Shown piece after piece: positions 61,886 through 64,000 of a stretch of 64,000 bases of DNA. How positions within the stretch are numbered: the first letter of the stretch is position 1; each line of letters opens with the position of its first letter. A program made the translations under genes and the position numbers. Below the pieces are notes generated by a model. The model was not told the DNA's origin. It saw nothing but the letters and a program-made list of their open reading frames with translations, and searched no databases. The stretch spans positions 19,798,261 through 19,862,260 of the forward strand of contig NC_082605.1 in the NCBI RefSeq assembly GCF_030936135.1, given 5' to 3'. Source of the stretch: Gavia stellata. Taxonomy: Eukaryota; Chordata; Aves; Gaviiformes; Gaviidae.

Positions 61886-64000
61886 TTGGTTGGTTGGTTA
61901 TTTAAGTATGTTGGCCAACTGGCATAGTATGAAATGTTTCTAGAAATAGTTAGGGGATATTTTTTTTGTTGTTGTTGTAGGTTGAGTCCTTCCTCAGAAA
62001 TACAGGAAAATGAGGAGACACTTAGCAGGATAGGGAGGTTTTTGTTTGTGATTTTTCCAGATACACTGCTCAGAATCAGTTTTAATTAATTGAAGATAAG
62101 CTGCATACATTTTGCATATGTGCATTTTGATTCTGGTATTTCACTGGAATTATTCCAGACGTATGCTTCAGCAGCGGAGACGAGGCTGCTGCCGCTCTGC
62201 AATTTGCACAGGTGTAACTCAGATCTGTAATTTTTACAGCGAATATCTTCAGTGTTAAGTGGCCTGGTCTTCTCTAGCTGTGTGCACCTCTCATTAACAT
62301 TACATGGCTGCTTCAAGGTCAGGCTAGAAGCCTTATGCACCGAACAAGGTTGCAAAAACATAGCGTCAGGTGTTTAAAATGTAACGCAGCTGATGTTGGC
62401 AGCATTTTTATCTGCTTTCCTCCCATCTTCTCTGTCTGAAACAGGAGTGAGCGTCCTCGCTTCCCAGAAGCCTTACAAATTCAGATTTTTTTGGTGACAC
62501 TGCTGGAGGCATCGCTTTATTCACAGGCTCTAGCCCTGTTTTGTATGAGTTTGAAGGATTGCAGATTTGCTCTTCTGTCTATAAGAGAAAGCGTGAAAGG
62601 GCGGCTTAGGGAAGGGAAGCGGAGGCAGGGTGCTCAGCTGCAGAAAGCCCACCCAGCGCCAGAGCTTCACAGCACCCGTTGGCTTCTTCTTGAGCTCTTT
62701 CAAGTGAGAGGGCCAAGTGTCTCAGGAGGGGGAAATCTCATCCTCTGAATTACCTTCCTTAGATATTCTTATGAAGACAAAACCATTTACACGGAAGGAC
62801 TCTTGAAAACCCTGTCCGAGCACCCACCCCAAATCAGACAGCTGATTCTGATAGCTTGCAGCAACTCGCTGTTCTCACCCACGTGTGCTAGAGGTGCAGA
62901 GCTGGTGCCAAAACTCTTCTCCTCTTAGCAAATGCCGAATGATTTATCACAGACAGACATGTTTGGAAAGTTTAGCAAAGAACTGCTTTTGGGAGGTTAC
63001 AAGGTTAACTACCGAAGTTGTCTGTAACTAGGAGCTGATGCATGGCAATTAATCAAGAAATTACATTCCAGCCCGTTTCGAGAGCCCCCACGGCGCGCTG
63101 CGTCTGGGGGGCGACGGACACATGTGGAGGGCAAAGTGGTTCTGCTGGTTGAAATGCGAATTATTTCATATTGAACAAAAAATGAGCGCAGAACAAATGC
63201 TGGCAGAGGGGGGGCATGGTGTGAAATGCTCTTTGTAGCAACCAAAGGGCTCCGAATTCTGAGCAAACCTTCAGCTCGTGCAGAAAACAAGAAACACTAA
63301 TGGTTGCTCCCATCTTGCGTGTGCTTTAAATCTATTCTCAAACATCTATGTTGGAGGCAAAGGTCCTTATTCACATGCTCAGTAATTTACAGCAGGGCTT
63401 TTTGCTCTGTCAGAGTTTGGTAGCTCGATTTGTTACTGTGTTCTTTTCACGCTTTAAATTGACATACTCAAAACCAATAGTTTTAGCCAATAAAAGCAAT
63501 TGTAGCTATGTTGGGATACCGTGGATGGTAGTGATCTAGAACTGACGCACCACCTTAACTTCATAAATTCAGACCAATTTATTTTCATCTAGCAGTGCCG
63601 CTTATGTGCCTTTATCAAAATGCTGTGGGGTTTGCCTGCTGTACCTTACGCAAGCACAGCGATTCACCTGCTTCCAGGGTTCAGCCTTACCTAACCCCGC
63701 AGCTACAGTTGCTTCCCTTTGTGATTACTGATACCAGCACTGATTTTCCCCACCCTCCCTCCATGAAAGAGTCAGCACTCAGCAACGCTCAGTACCAATA
63801 CGGTGCTAATTACGGATCAGTGCTTTGCACCAGATTTCTTTAATGAAGTCATGACGGCAGCCAGGGAAGTCCAAGGAGAGACACTTTGTGGGTGTAAATC
63901 CCAGCAGCTGGACCGACTTGGTTTGACTCCCGTGGGTTTACAGCATTTTACACCCACTGGGGATTTGTCCTTAAGTAGCTTTCCTGGGAATACTGCAAGT

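Larger units (their letters stand above)
60233..64000 (+). other. MT-Ox intron 9 (continues past the window)
   Basis: At least 3.8 kb without a YxxxK-containing exon in any plus-strand frame that I could find. It holds a pair of diverged 81-bp direct repeats and short GTT and GGTT microsatellites near 61885-61980. Confidence 0.6.

Overview
The window looks like bird nuclear DNA. Its genes are split into short exons with GT/AG introns, it carries a CR1 LINE 3' end with the typical terminal ATTCTATGA-type unit (about 14896-15322), and it holds two genes (EEVS and MT-Ox) that placental mammals lack. Three protein-coding genes can be supported. I recognise the locus as the vertebrate gadusol (sunscreen) cluster, which in fish, amphibians, reptiles and birds lies between MITF and FRMD4B.

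Region 1 (1-20055, + strand) is the 3' half of MITF, the bHLH-leucine-zipper master regulator of pigment cells. It has exons of 96, 118, 18+57, 76 and 148 bp, a last coding exon ending at 16487, and a 3' UTR of about 3.5 kb. The 18-nt alternative acceptor that inserts ACIFPT in melanocyte isoforms is present. Upstream MITF exons lie left of the window. Region 2 (20056-27195) is intergenic with no supportable gene; 21.5-23.3 kb is CpG-rich.

Region 3 (27323-32710, - strand) is EEVS, 2-epi-5-epi-valiolone synthase, a sugar phosphate cyclase in four exons with every expected metal-ligand motif. Its last few residues look abnormal. A TATA box and a CACGTG E-box lie about 0.2 kb before its start. 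Region 4 (about 32711-35669) is a head-to-head intergenic spacer of about 3 kb. Region 5 (about 35670 to beyond 64000, + strand) is MT-Ox, a fused O-methyltransferase plus short-chain dehydrogenase. A tentative 16-nt first exon and eight further exons are visible; the last exon(s), with the YxxxK active site, must lie beyond the window.

In the known pathway EEVS converts sedoheptulose 7-phosphate to 2-epi-5-epi-valiolone, and MT-Ox oxidises and methylates it to gadusol. The surprise is that the methyltransferase half of MT-Ox has lost the usual SAM-binding motif I (KILLIGKLKGYS instead of a KVLEIGTFTGYS-like sequence), has a D-to-E change at a metal-binding position, and carries a poorly recognisable exon just upstream. 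The oxidoreductase half and nearly all of EEVS look well conserved. The pathway may therefore be altered or decaying in this species even though every recognised exon is still an open frame.
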